Made by a program: the position numbers and the translations under genes
DNA from: Aeromicrobium sp. Root472D3
Lineage (GTDB): Bacteria; Actinomycetota; Actinomycetes; Propionibacteriales; Nocardioidaceae
DNA length: 41,604 nucleotides
Direction: 5' to 3'
Assembly (NCBI RefSeq): GCF_001426485.1
Contig: NZ_LMET01000001.1
Coordinates: 793,793-835,396, forward strand
The notes under the pieces: generated by a model
Databases searched by the model: none
What the model saw: the letters and a program-made list of their open reading frames with translations, nothing else
What the model was told of the DNA's origin: nothing
Shown: piece after piece, positions 15,837 through 23,624 of the stretch
Position numbering within the stretch: position 1 is the stretch's first letter
Layout of the letters: each line of letters starts with the position of its first letter

Positions 15837-16587
15837 GGGCGGGCGTCCCGGGGCGTACCGCCGCTGGCTCGACAACGCGGTGCGGCGTGGCGTCGAGCCC
15901 GAGACGGTCGGCGACGTCGTCCGCCGGCACGGCATCCTGCCCGACGACGTCGGGGTGCTCGACCGGTTCGAGGAGCTCGTCGACCCCGACGGCAAGACGT
16001 TCTACCTGCTGCCCGACGACATCGGCGCCGACGACGCCCGCAGAGCCGTGCTGATGACGTACGTCGTCAACGCGGGTACCGGGTACGGCACGTCGGGCAC
16101 CGATCTCGACTTCGACGAGACGCCCTACTCGGCCGACGAGGTGGGGCGCATCGCCGAGCGGCAGCGCGCCAACGACTGGACGTACCGCCGGGGCGTGCCG
16201 GTGGTGCACTTCCGCGGTGGTCGGCTGGTGACGACGCCCAACGGGATGCTGATGGGCCTGGGCGGCGACCGTCTGCTCGACGTCCTCAGCCAGCGCGGCG
16301 GCACCACGTACGGCGACCTGTTCCTGCTGAACATCGCGCGGGTCGACGCGCCGGCCGAGCTGCGCGCCCTGGTGCGGTCGGGGCGCTCACGCCACCAGGC
16401 CGCGGACGGGTCGACCCGGGCGGGACGCCTCGACCTCGACCGTCTGCTGCACCACGAGGAGCGGCACGCGCGGCAGTGGGCCGACAAGGGTCCGGCCGGC
16501 TTCGTCGCGTCCTACCTGTGGGAGCGGCTGGTGCGCCGAAACGACACCGAGGAGGACGCCGGACTGCGCGACGGCGGCTACCGCTGA
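15829..16587 (+). CDS. Hypothetical protein with an HExxH motif
   Basis: A 252-residue soluble protein that I do not recognise. The N-terminal ~80 residues are charged and helical and include GKTFYLLPDDIGADDARRAV. The middle contains RGVPVVHFRGGRLVTTPNGM. Near residue 209 it has LLHHEERHARQW, which contains the HExxH pattern of zinc metallopeptidases within a helix-like context. A third metal ligand is not obvious. It starts with GTG inside the last codons of the desaturase gene (8-bp overlap), so it is probably co-translated with it. A processing or stress role beside a membrane enzyme is speculative. Confidence 0.75.
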   Translation: MVEGGRPGAYRRWLDNAVRRGVEPETVGDVVRRHGILPDDVGVLDRFEELVDPDGKTFYLLPDDIGADDARRAVLMTYVVNAGTGYGTSGTDLDFDETPYSADEVGRIAERQRANDWTYRRGVPVVHFRGGRLVTTPNGMLMGLGGDRLLDVLSQRGGTTYGDLFLLNIARVDAPAELRALVRSGRSRHQAADGSTRAGRLDLDRLLHHEERHARQWADKGPAGFVASYLWERLVRRNDTEEDAGLRDGGYR

Positions 16588-16591
16588 GCGC

Positions 16592-17836
16592 TCAGCCGCG
16601 CCGTTTCGCGAAGGCGTCGCGGCCGTTGCGGCGGACGAGCGAGGCCGCGGCGGCGAGCTTGGTGCGCGAGACGTCCGGCTGCAGGCCGGCGCCCATGCGG
16701 TGCAGCTGGTCCTCGTGCCAGCCGAGGTCGATCGCGCTGTTGACGGCCTTGACGTCCGTGACCCGGCTGAGCAGGCCGGTGGTGCTGAAGCCGATGCGGT
16801 GCGACGCGATGCGCGCGTCGGCGCCGGCGAGGATGACGTTGGCGGCGTCCGGGGTCGTGCAGGTCGGGCGGCCGAGGCCGATGACGTCGCAGTCGCCCGA
16901 CGACAGCGCCGACTCCATCGCGGTGCGCGAGCGGAACCCGCCGGTGACGGCCAGCGGCACGTCGCCGGCGACCTCGCGGACGGCGCGGGCGTACTCGAGG
17001 AAGTAGGCCTCGCGCTCGACGGTGCTGGCGGCCGCGCCGAACATCGCTGTCGACTCGTAGCTGCCGCCGCTGACCTCGATGAGGTCGAGGCCCTCGGTCG
17101 ACAGCGCCGCGACGACATCCTTCGACTGCTCCTCGGTGAAGCCGCCACGCTGGAAGTCGGCCGAGTTGAGCTTGATGCCGACCGCGAAGCCGGGGGAGAC
17201 GCGCGAGCGGACGCGCCGCACGACCTCGATCGCGAACCGCATGCGTCGTTCGGGGTCGCCGCCCCAGTCGTCGGTGCGCTGGTTCGACAGCGGCGACAGG
17301 AACTGGGCGACGAGGTAGCCGTGGGCGGCGTGCACCTGCACGCCGTCGAAGCCGGCCTTCTCGGCGATCGCGGCGGTCGTGGCGAAGCGCTCGATGACGT
17401 CCTCGATCTCCGCGCCCGTCAGCTCGCGGGGCGTGCTGGCGCCGGGGATCTTGACGGCGATGGGGCTCGGGGCGACGGGGGTGCTGCGCAGGGCCATGGG
17501 GTTGGCCTGGCGGCCGGGGTGGTTGAGCTGCATCCAGAGCGGGACGCCGTGCGCGCGGGTCGCCGCGGCCCAGCGCGTCAGCTGGGGGAGGTGGCGCTCG
17601 TCCTCGGCGACGACGTTGCCGGGCTCGCCGATCTGTCGACCGTCCACCATGACGTTGCCGGTGACGAGCAGGCCGTACCCGCCGGTCGCCCACGTGGCGT
17701 ACAGGCGCTCGAGCCGGTGGTCGGGTGCGCCGTGGCGATCGGCGAGCACCTCGCTCAGCGCCGACTTCATGAGCCGGTTCGGCAGCACCTGCCCGCAAGG
17801 GAGAGTGAGTGGTGCGGACAGATCGCTGACAGTCAT
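16592..17836 (-). CDS. NADH:flavin oxidoreductase, Old Yellow Enzyme family
   Basis: A 414-residue FMN-dependent TIM-barrel oxidoreductase. Family marks are LPNRLMKSALSE near the N-terminus, MQLNHPGRQ, the substrate-binding VHAAHGYLVAQFLSPLSNQR with its paired His, DDWGG, and a C-terminal half with IEVSGGSYES and VIGLGRPTCTTPD. It resembles single-domain members related to 2,4-dienoyl-CoA reductase and reduces activated C=C bonds. It lacks the C-terminal Fe-S/flavodoxin-like half of the large FadH-type enzymes. The start is covered by a palindrome (17826-17847), suggesting control by a repressor. It converges with the HExxH gene, 4 bp away. Confidence 0.9.
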   Translation of the reverse strand: MTVSDLSAPLTLPCGQVLPNRLMKSALSEVLADRHGAPDHRLERLYATWATGGYGLLVTGNVMVDGRQIGEPGNVVAEDERHLPQLTRWAAATRAHGVPLWMQLNHPGRQANPMALRSTPVAPSPIAVKIPGASTPRELTGAEIEDVIERFATTAAIAEKAGFDGVQVHAAHGYLVAQFLSPLSNQRTDDWGGDPERRMRFAIEVVRRVRSRVSPGFAVGIKLNSADFQRGGFTEEQSKDVVAALSTEGLDLIEVSGGSYESTAMFGAAASTVEREAYFLEYARAVREVAGDVPLAVTGGFRSRTAMESALSSGDCDVIGLGRPTCTTPDAANVILAGADARIASHRIGFSTTGLLSRVTDVKAVNSAIDLGWHEDQLHRMGAGLQPDVSRTKLAAAASLVRRNGRDAFAKRRG

Positions 17837-17847
17837 ACTGTCAGTAT
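17826..17847. promoter_or_regulatory. Operator-like double palindrome over the oxidoreductase start codon
   Basis: CTGACAGT (17826-17833) and ACTGTCAG (17837-17844) are perfect arms around CAT, which is the complement of the start ATG. A second, overlapping palindrome ATACTG-T-CAGTAT spans 17835-17847. Two overlapping dyads of this size are typical of TetR-family operators. Bound protein would block both a leaderless start and the -10 region. No TetR gene is present in the window. Confidence 0.6.
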
Positions 17848-17891
17848 CGTGGATGGGTACGGGCTTGTCAGTCAGACGGGCCGCCCGGCTA

Positions 17892-18038
17892 TTAGCCCCG
17901 CGCCAGCATGACGACCAGCGCGACGATCACGGCGACCAACAGCGCAACCGCGGGCAGCACCCAGCGTCGCCGCGGAACCTCCGTCACCACGGCCGCCCGC
18001 ATGCGCCGCGCGAGCTCGGCGGCGTCGTTGGGGTCCAT
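17892..18038 (-). CDS. Short single-helix membrane protein
   Basis: A 48-residue protein. It has an acidic-helical start (MDPNDAAELARRMRAA), a short Val/Thr/Glu stretch, a basic RRR, then one membrane helix (WVLPAVALLVAVIVALVVML) and a stop after ARG. The basic residues on one side of the helix suggest a cytoplasmic N-terminus. TACCCT ends 6 bp before the ATG, at the right place for a -10 element driving a leaderless transcript. It sits between the oxidoreductase and the DUF222/HNH gene and is transcribed with neither obviously. Family unknown. Confidence 0.6.
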   Translation of the reverse strand: MDPNDAAELARRMRAAVVTEVPRRRWVLPAVALLVAVIVALVVMLARG

Positions 18039-18074
18039 GGGGTCAGGGTAGTTGGGGGAGCTTGGTGGGGCATG

Positions 18075-18100
18075 GGCGTCATTCCACCGCGAATGACGCC
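18075..18100. repeat. Perfect 10-bp inverted repeat upstream of the DUF222/HNH gene
   Basis: GGCGTCATTC (18075-18084) and GAATGACGCC (18091-18100) are exact reverse complements around CACCGC. It is in the 176-bp gap between the divergent small membrane protein and the HNH gene, 114 bp upstream of the latter. The rest of that gap holds a TACGGT that may be a -10 element near 18177. A dispersed palindromic repeat or an operator are both possible. Confidence 0.5.
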
Positions 18101-18214
18101 TCTCCTCGCCATGGTTGGGGGACCGAGGGGACGGTCAGACATCGCGTCTTGATCGTTGTGCACAATGCGGAATCGCTACGGTTACGTGTCGGTGGTCGCG
18201 TCTAGGTTGGATGT

Positions 18215-19324
18215 ATGGCCACCGCTACTGCTGCTCCGATCGACGTCCTGGGTGACGTCATGCGGGAGCGTGCTCGGGCTGAGGCGCGCGAGGTCGTGGC
18301 GATGTTGCACTTCCGTGATGTGGAGTCTGACCGGATCGACAACTCGGGCGAGTCGCCGATGCGGCAGCTGGTCGAGCGCGCTGCGATCGCGCTGGCGATC
18401 GGTGAGGCGATGGGGTTCAGCGAGGGGCAGGTGCAGCACCGGTTGTCGTTCGCCGACACCGTGCGCGACCAGTCGCCGACGTCGTGGGAGGCCTTCGTCG
18501 AGGGGCGGGTCGATCTGGCGCGGGTCCGCGAGATCGGGCACGCGATCGACCAGCTGAAGCGCACCGAGTCGGTGCACCGGCTGGACGCCCGCGTCGTCGA
18601 GTTCGCCGAGACGCACACGGTCGCCGAGCTGCGCGACTGGCTCAAGCGGTTCGTGCGGCGGGTCGAGGCTGACCTGGCGATCGAGCGGGCCGAGGCCGAA
18701 CGGGCCAACCGGTACGTGGCCACCCGGCACGAGGACGACTCGATGGGGTTCCTCGGCGCCCACCTGGCGTCGCACGAGCTCGCCGCCATCGCCGACCGGC
18801 TCCGCCGCGAGGCGCGTCGACCCGCCGACCCCGGCGATGAGCGCACGGTCGCGCAGCGTGAAGCCGACCTGCTGGTGGCATGGCTGCTGGACGAAGAGGC
18901 CGCCGCCGGTGTGGTCGACGCGAACATCGGTGTGGCCGTCGACGCCGACGTCCTGGCCGGTGCCAACCCCGGTTTCGCCGAGTCGACCGACGGCTCGTGG
19001 GCCGTCCCGGCCGAGTGGATCGCGGCCGTGATCGCGTCCGGCTCCACGTTCTGGCACCGCATCCTGATCGACCATGTCACCGACGACGTGCTCGCCCACG
19101 AATACCTGGGTCGATTCGCCCCCGACGTCCTGGCCGTCGCCCTCAGATTCCTCTACGGAACCTGCCAAGGCCCGGGCTGCATGGTGCCGGCCGAACGGTG
19201 CGACATCGACCATCGGGTGCCGTGGCCACACGGACCCACCCGGGGTGACAACCTCGGCCCACTCTGCCGACGGCATCACGGATACAAGGGTCACGGCCTC
19301 CTGCGCTGGACGACCCAGCCCTAG
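18215..19324 (+). CDS. DUF222 and HNH-endonuclease domain protein (13E12-type)
   Basis: A 369-residue protein. The long N-terminal DUF222 region (~15-290) is helical, Arg/Glu/Ala-rich, and includes RLSFADTVRDQSP and WEAFVEGRVDLARV. The C-terminal HNH nuclease domain begins near residue 310: TCQGPGC, then CDIDHRVPWPHGPT, then NLGPLCRRHH, giving paired Cys for zinc and the catalytic His. Such genes occur in many copies in Nocardioidaceae and mycobacteria (the 13E12 repeat family), and their role is unsettled; mobility or DNA cleavage have been proposed. It ends exactly where the minus-strand NTF2-like gene ends. Confidence 0.88.
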   Translation: MATATAAPIDVLGDVMRERARAEAREVVAMLHFRDVESDRIDNSGESPMRQLVERAAIALAIGEAMGFSEGQVQHRLSFADTVRDQSPTSWEAFVEGRVDLARVREIGHAIDQLKRTESVHRLDARVVEFAETHTVAELRDWLKRFVRRVEADLAIERAEAERANRYVATRHEDDSMGFLGAHLASHELAAIADRLRREARRPADPGDERTVAQREADLLVAWLLDEEAAAGVVDANIGVAVDADVLAGANPGFAESTDGSWAVPAEWIAAVIASGSTFWHRILIDHVTDDVLAHEYLGRFAPDVLAVALRFLYGTCQGPGCMVPAERCDIDHRVPWPHGPTRGDNLGPLCRRHHGYKGHGLLRWTTQP

Positions 19325-19714
19325 TCAGGCGAAGCGCGCTGCCTCGGCGGAGTCGAAGTACTCGTCGAGACGGGTGATGCGGCCCTCGTCGTTCACGGCG
19401 ATGACGACGCACGCGTGCAGGGCGACCTCCTCGCCCGTCGAGCGGTTGGTGCCGCGCAGGACGTGCTGCTGCACCGCGCCGCCCTCGAACGCCGTCACGC
19501 GACGCTCCGTGTACCGGCGGTCGGTCACGAAACGGTCCATCGCCTCGAGCACCTTGGCATTGCGCTCGACGGTCTGGGTGCGGTCGTCCGTGTTGTGCCA
19601 GATGACGGCGTCGTCGGCGTAGATGTCGAACAGGTCCGACGCGTCGCCGGCCTCCGCCGCGACGATGATGCGGTCGAGCAGCTGGACGTTCGGGTGCGAG
19701 TGGTCGATGGTCAT
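19325..19714 (-). CDS. NTF2/SnoaL-like protein
   Basis: A 129-residue single-domain protein of the NTF2-like fold: a helical start (HPNVQLLDRIIVAAEAGD), LFDIYADDAVIWHNTDD as the usual cone-forming segment, RNAKVLEAMDRFV, and a beta-rich C-terminal half ending in ITRLDEYFDSAEAARF. Members act as isomerases, hydrolases or binding proteins for small hydrophobic ligands. It is the last gene of the five-gene minus-strand operon and overlaps the thioesterase stop by 4 bp. GGAGG precedes the ATG by about 5 bp. Its substrate is probably an intermediate of the same pathway (inferred). Confidence 0.82.
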   Translation of the reverse strand: MTIDHSHPNVQLLDRIIVAAEAGDASDLFDIYADDAVIWHNTDDRTQTVERNAKVLEAMDRFVTDRRYTERRVTAFEGGAVQQHVLRGTNRSTGEEVALHACVVIAVNDEGRITRLDEYFDSAEAARFA

Positions 19715-20580
19715 GGGTCCTCCAAGGGGTTGAGCGGTTTGACGAGGGCTTCCTGGGCGACGTGGCAGATGCTCGTGCCGCGCGCGTCGAACACCGCGGC
19801 CTCGATCAGCGCGCGTCCCGCACCGGCCATCGGGGTCGTGTGCTCGAAGAGCATCCACTCGTCGGCGCGGGGCAGGCCGCGGAACCACATCGTGTGGTCG
19901 AGCGACACCGCGTTCCACGTGCTCGCGAGCGAGCGCTCGTGGCCGGACGTGTGGCCGTGCGGGGTGACGGCGGTCGACATCAGCATCAGGTCGCTGGCAT
20001 AGGCGAGTGCCGCCCGGTGGACGACCGGATCGTCCGACAACGGCTCGACCGACCGCATCCACACGCCGTTCGCGGGCGAGGCCGAGTGCGGGACGACGCC
20101 GGGCACGTCGGGCGCGAGCCGCACCTCGATCGCCGCGAAGTCCTCCCAGAACTCGCCGAGCCCGCCGTCGGCCGCCGCGACGTCGCGGATGTCGGGGCAC
20201 TCGTCGGGTCCGGGCGTGGTGGGGGCCGGACGGCTGTGGGTGATGCCGTCGGCCGCGATGGCGCACGACACGATCGACCGGCACAGCAGCCGCTCGCCCT
20301 GCCACGCGCTGACCTCGCGGGTCGAGATCTGGCGGCCGTCGCGCAGCCGCTCGACGCGGAACGTCACGGGCACGCCGGGCGCACCGCCGCGCAGGAACGT
20401 CGTGTGCACCGAGTGCACGTCCTTGCCCTCGACGCTCGCGCCCGCCGCGATCAGCGACTGGCCGACGAGCTGGCCGCCGAACAGCTGCGGCAGGCGGACG
20501 CCGTCGGTGCGCCCGACCCACGTGTCGTCGTCGCGCCGCTCGAGCGCGAAGACGTCGGCGAGCCCGGCGGTGCCCTGCAT
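19711..20580 (-). CDS. Acyl-CoA thioesterase II (TesB-like)
   Basis: A 289-residue double-hotdog thioesterase that hydrolyses acyl-CoA. The N-terminal hotdog has LFGGQLVGQSL and VHSVHTTFLRGG. The C-terminal one has AYASDLMLM, SLDHTMWFRG and CHVAQE. These line up with the catalytic triad of E. coli TesB: Asp 197, Ser 226 (Thr in E. coli) and Gln 276. Length matches the family. It overlaps both neighbours by a few bases (operon with DUF1295 upstream and NTF2-like downstream). A role releasing CoA during breakdown, or preventing acyl-CoA build-up, is likely. Confidence 0.92.
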   Translation of the reverse strand: MQGTAGLADVFALERRDDDTWVGRTDGVRLPQLFGGQLVGQSLIAAGASVEGKDVHSVHTTFLRGGAPGVPVTFRVERLRDGRQISTREVSAWQGERLLCRSIVSCAIAADGITHSRPAPTTPGPDECPDIRDVAAADGGLGEFWEDFAAIEVRLAPDVPGVVPHSASPANGVWMRSVEPLSDDPVVHRAALAYASDLMLMSTAVTPHGHTSGHERSLASTWNAVSLDHTMWFRGLPRADEWMLFEHTTPMAGAGRALIEAAVFDARGTSICHVAQEALVKPLNPLEDP

Positions 20581-21389
20581 CAGGCCCGCTTGGGGGGCAG
20601 CGGGAAGAAGCCGCTCGTGCGGGCGACGTAGGCGTCGTACGCCTCGCCCTTGCTGCGGCGCATGCCCTTCTCGAGCAGGGCCTTGCCGCTGTAGCTGACG
20701 AGCAGCTTGGTCATGACGATCGGCGACACGATCGTCAGCAGGCCCCACGGCGAGCCGAGCGCCAGCAGGAACAACCCGGTCCAGACCGCGGCGTCGCCGA
20801 AGTAGTTGGGGTGGCGCGTCCACGCCCACAGGCCGCGGTCCATGACCCGCCCGGCGTTGGCGGGGTCGGCCTTGAACCGCGCGAGCTGCCAGTCGCCGAC
20901 GGACTCGAAGACGAAGCCGATCGCCCAGATCGCGATGCCGATCGCGCCGATGACGCCGAGCGACGCGCTCTCGTACATCGCGACCTGGACGGGCAGCGAC
21001 ACCAGGATGATCAGGAAGCCCTGCAGCCCGTAGATCTTGCGCACCAGGAAGCCCACGAGCGATCCGGTCTGGTGGCGCATCAGCGCCGTGTAGCGCTTGT
21101 CCTGCCCGTGACCGCGGTTGCGGTTGCCGATGTAGAGGCCGAGCCGCAGGCCCCACACCGCCGTCAGCGCCAGGACGACGAGCCGCCGGGTGTCGTCGCC
21201 CTCGGAGCCGGACGAGACGAGGTACGAGACGACCGCTGCCAGGACGAACCCGGGCCCCCAGAAGATGTCGATGATCGACTGGTTCTCGATGCGGATGGCC
21301 ACCGCCATGATGACGCCGATGAACACGACGACCGCGGCGGTCACCGCGAGGAGGTTGAGGGCGATGTCGCCCCAGGGCAGGTCGTTCAT
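20580..21389 (-). CDS. DUF1295 / steroid 5-alpha-reductase-like membrane protein
   Basis: A 269-residue integral membrane protein with six or more hydrophobic segments. Family marks are NQSIIDIFWGPGFVLAA near the N-terminus, WGLRLGLYIGNRNRGHGQDKRY, and the C-terminal DRGLWAWTRHPNYFGD, which in this superfamily binds NADPH. Related enzymes reduce double bonds in steroids or long-chain enoyl substrates, or methylate isoprenyl groups. In this operon (thiolase, SDR, this gene, thioesterase) reduction of an isoprenoid or polyene intermediate is plausible but unproven. Its stop overlaps the thioesterase start. Confidence 0.88.
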   Translation of the reverse strand: MNDLPWGDIALNLLAVTAAVVVFIGVIMAVAIRIENQSIIDIFWGPGFVLAAVVSYLVSSGSEGDDTRRLVVLALTAVWGLRLGLYIGNRNRGHGQDKRYTALMRHQTGSLVGFLVRKIYGLQGFLIILVSLPVQVAMYESASLGVIGAIGIAIWAIGFVFESVGDWQLARFKADPANAGRVMDRGLWAWTRHPNYFGDAAVWTGLFLLALGSPWGLLTIVSPIVMTKLLVSYSGKALLEKGMRRSKGEAYDAYVARTSGFFPLPPKRA

Positions 21390-21431
21390 GGAGGTCCTTG
21401 GGTGTGGGGTGGGAGAAGAAGAGGAGAGGTG

Positions 21432-22322
21432 TCAGGTCAGCTCGGACGCGAAGTGCTGGAAGGCGTCCTGCGCGTGCGCGTACGTGTGGGGCGTGCCGGC
21501 GCGGCTGAACGCGACGAGCTCGGCGAGCCCGGCACCGTCGAGCGCCGACGGGTCGGGCAGCGTGACCGTGCCGCCCTCGACGGCGTCCGCGACCCGGATG
21601 CCCGAGCCGGCCGCGACGACGACCTGCCCGTTGAGGGTCGAGGCGGGGTCGACCAGCGCGCCGACGACGGGCGCGACGCTCGCGGACGTCATGGTGTCGG
21701 CGAACCGCGGGTCCATGCCGTCCTCTGTCATCTGGGTCGTGGCGTAGGGCAGCAGGACGTTGGTGAGCACGCCGCGGCGGGCCCCCTCGGCGGCGGCCGT
21801 CCGGCCCAGCGCGATGACGGCGCCCTTGCTGGCGGCGTACGCCGAGACGGTGGGCTCGCCGTGCAGCCCGGCGGTCGACGCGACCATGACGATGCGCCCG
21901 TGGCCGGCGTCGCGCATGACGCGCATCGCGGCACCGGCGACCAGCGCCGTGCCGGTCACGTTGATCGCCATGACCTGCGCAAAGTTCTCGGCCGTCGTGC
22001 TGTGGAACATCTGAGGCGCGCTGACCGCGGCGCTCGTGACGCAGACGTCGAGCCGGCCCCACGTGTCGAGGGCCGCCGCGACGAGGGCGTCGGCGGTCGT
22101 GGGGTCGGCGACGTCGCCGTGGTCGGCCACGGCCCGTCCGCCGGCCGCGACGATCTCGTCGACGACCTGCTCGGCGGCGCTGCGCCCGTCGGGGCCCGGC
22201 ACGCGGTTGCGGTTGTTGACGACGACGGCCGCACCCAGCGAGGCGAGGTGCAGCGCGAAGGCGCGCCCCAGCCCCTTGCCGCCGCCCGTGACGATCGCGA
22301 CCTGCCCCTCGAGCATGGTCAT
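21432..22322 (-). CDS. Short-chain dehydrogenase, MFE2-like 3-hydroxyacyl-CoA dehydrogenase type
   Basis: A 296-residue NAD(P)-dependent dehydrogenase. The cofactor motif TGGGKGLG lies near the N-terminus, followed by a longer insertion (NNRNRVPGPDGRSAAEQVVDE) typical of the peroxisomal MFE2/HSD17B4-like SDRs. The catalytic Ser (MVASTAG) and Tyr-Lys (YAASK) are present. The usual NNAG is replaced by TSAA. A C-terminal extension follows the Rossmann core. The start at 22322 gives a 4-bp overlap with the thiolase-like stop; an ATG two codons later is possible. Second gene of the operon; oxidation of a 3-hydroxyacyl-CoA is the likely step. Confidence 0.88.
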   Translation of the reverse strand: MTMLEGQVAIVTGGGKGLGRAFALHLASLGAAVVVNNRNRVPGPDGRSAAEQVVDEIVAAGGRAVADHGDVADPTTADALVAAALDTWGRLDVCVTSAAVSAPQMFHSTTAENFAQVMAINVTGTALVAGAAMRVMRDAGHGRIVMVASTAGLHGEPTVSAYAASKGAVIALGRTAAAEGARRGVLTNVLLPYATTQMTEDGMDPRFADTMTSASVAPVVGALVDPASTLNGQVVVAAGSGIRVADAVEGGTVTLPDPSALDGAGLAELVAFSRAGTPHTYAHAQDAFQHFASELT

Positions 22323-23512
22323 GACGCGATCCGCTCGACCAGCACCGCGACCCCCAGGCCGGCGGCGCCGCTGACGGCCGCGACGCCGTAGCGTCCGCCG
22401 CGCCGCTCGAGCTCGTCGACGCAGCTGCCGACGAGGATCGCGCCGGTCGCGCCGAATGCGTGGCCCATCGCCATCGTGCCGCCGTTGGGGTTCATGCGGT
22501 CGGGGCCGGCGTCGAGGTCGCGGCGGAACCGCAGGCACAGGGCCGAGAAGGCCTCGGCGAACTCGAAGACGTCGATGTCGGCGGACGTCAGGCCCGCGCG
22601 GGCGATGACCTGCTCGACGGCCGACTGCCCGGCCGTCAGCATCACGACGGGGTTGACCGAGGTGGTGGCCGAGCCGACGATCCGCGCCCGGGGCGGCAGG
22701 CCCGCGCGCTCGGCCGCGGCGGCCGAGCCGATCAGCAGCAGCGCCGCGGCGTCGGCCATCGCGGGGGAGGTGCCGACGGTGTGCAGGTGGTCGATCGACG
22801 AGACGCCCTGGTACGCGCCCAGCGCGATGGCGTCCTGGCCGCCGGCACCCAGCTCGGCGAAGGCCGGCGGCAGCGCGGCCAGGCCCTCGAGCGTCGTGTC
22901 GGGGCGGACGAGCTCGTCGTGGTCGAGGGTGCCGACGGGGACGAGGGAGCGTCCGAACGCGCCGTCGGCTCTGGCCTGCGCGGCCTTGAGCTGGGTCTCG
23001 AGCCCGTAGGCGTCGAGCTCGGCGCGGGTGAACCCGTCCATCGTCGCGTTGAGGTCGGCGGCGATGCCCATGTGCACCGAGCCGATCTGCCGGACGACGT
23101 CGTGGTCGGTCCACAGCGGGCCGCGGTCGACGAACATCGGCACCCGCGAGACGCTCTCGACCCCGCCGGCCACCGCGAGCTGCAGGTCGTCGGCGCGGAC
23201 GCGGGCGGCGGTCTGGCCGACGGCGTCGACGCCGGAGGCGCAGAACCGGTTGATCGTGACGCCGGGCGCGCTGTCGCCCCACCCGGCGAGCAGCGCCGCG
23301 GTGCGGGCGATGTTGGCGCCCTGCTCGTCGACCTGCGAGGCGCAGCCGAGGACGACGTCGTCGACCGTCTCGACGTCCAGACCGGTGCGCTCGACGAGGG
23401 CGTCTTGCAGGTGCACGACGAGGTCGAGCGCGGAGTGCGCGTGCAGCGATCCCTTGGGGCTCGCCTTGCCGCGCGGGGTGCGGACGTAGTCGAGCACGTA
23501 GGCGTCTGTCAT
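22319..23512 (-). CDS. Thiolase-family protein with altered active site
   Basis: A 397-residue protein of the FadA/acetyl-CoA acyltransferase family. The acyl-accepting Cys is present in NRFCASG, and the His in GHAFGATG. Two usual residues are changed: the Asn of NEAF reads FAEAF, and the C-terminal CxGGGxG motif reads AVSGAAGLG, so the second catalytic Cys is missing. It may be a thiolase with altered chemistry, one that only hydrolyses or transfers acyl groups, or a partner subunit of another enzyme. It is first in the minus operon, preceded by GAGGAA, and diverges from an intact SCP2-type thiolase 112 bp away. Confidence 0.88.
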   Translation of the reverse strand: MTDAYVLDYVRTPRGKASPKGSLHAHSALDLVVHLQDALVERTGLDVETVDDVVLGCASQVDEQGANIARTAALLAGWGDSAPGVTINRFCASGVDAVGQTAARVRADDLQLAVAGGVESVSRVPMFVDRGPLWTDHDVVRQIGSVHMGIAADLNATMDGFTRAELDAYGLETQLKAAQARADGAFGRSLVPVGTLDHDELVRPDTTLEGLAALPPAFAELGAGGQDAIALGAYQGVSSIDHLHTVGTSPAMADAAALLLIGSAAAAERAGLPPRARIVGSATTSVNPVVMLTAGQSAVEQVIARAGLTSADIDVFEFAEAFSALCLRFRRDLDAGPDRMNPNGGTMAMGHAFGATGAILVGSCVDELERRGGRYGVAAVSGAAGLGVAVLVERIAS

Positions 23513-23624
23513 GTCTTCCTCATCGGATTGGCTGATTCAACTGGTGGAGATACTCTGTTAGTTGTAGTACGTTTTGTGTGAGCAACGCAACCCTCACGAC
23601 TGAATCCGACGACAGGAGAGCGGC
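23513..23624. promoter_or_regulatory. Divergent promoter region of the oxygenase/thiolase divergon
   Basis: A 112-bp gap with a locally AT-rich core between the two divergent operons. It contains TACT (23551-23554) and AGTA (23566-23569) as inverted arms 11 bp apart. That resembles the TACT...AGTA pattern of HxlR/YodB-type sites and fits the HxlR gene in the plus arm. GATTCA near 23534 and TGAATC near 23601 form a wider dyad. GGAGAG precedes the plus-strand ATG. Confidence 0.5.

Noticed and set aside
19711..22062. A 783-codon minus-strand frame joining the thioesterase to regions upstream
   Set aside because: Only the last 289 codons read as a protein family; the upstream part is the out-of-frame image of the DUF1295 and SDR genes.
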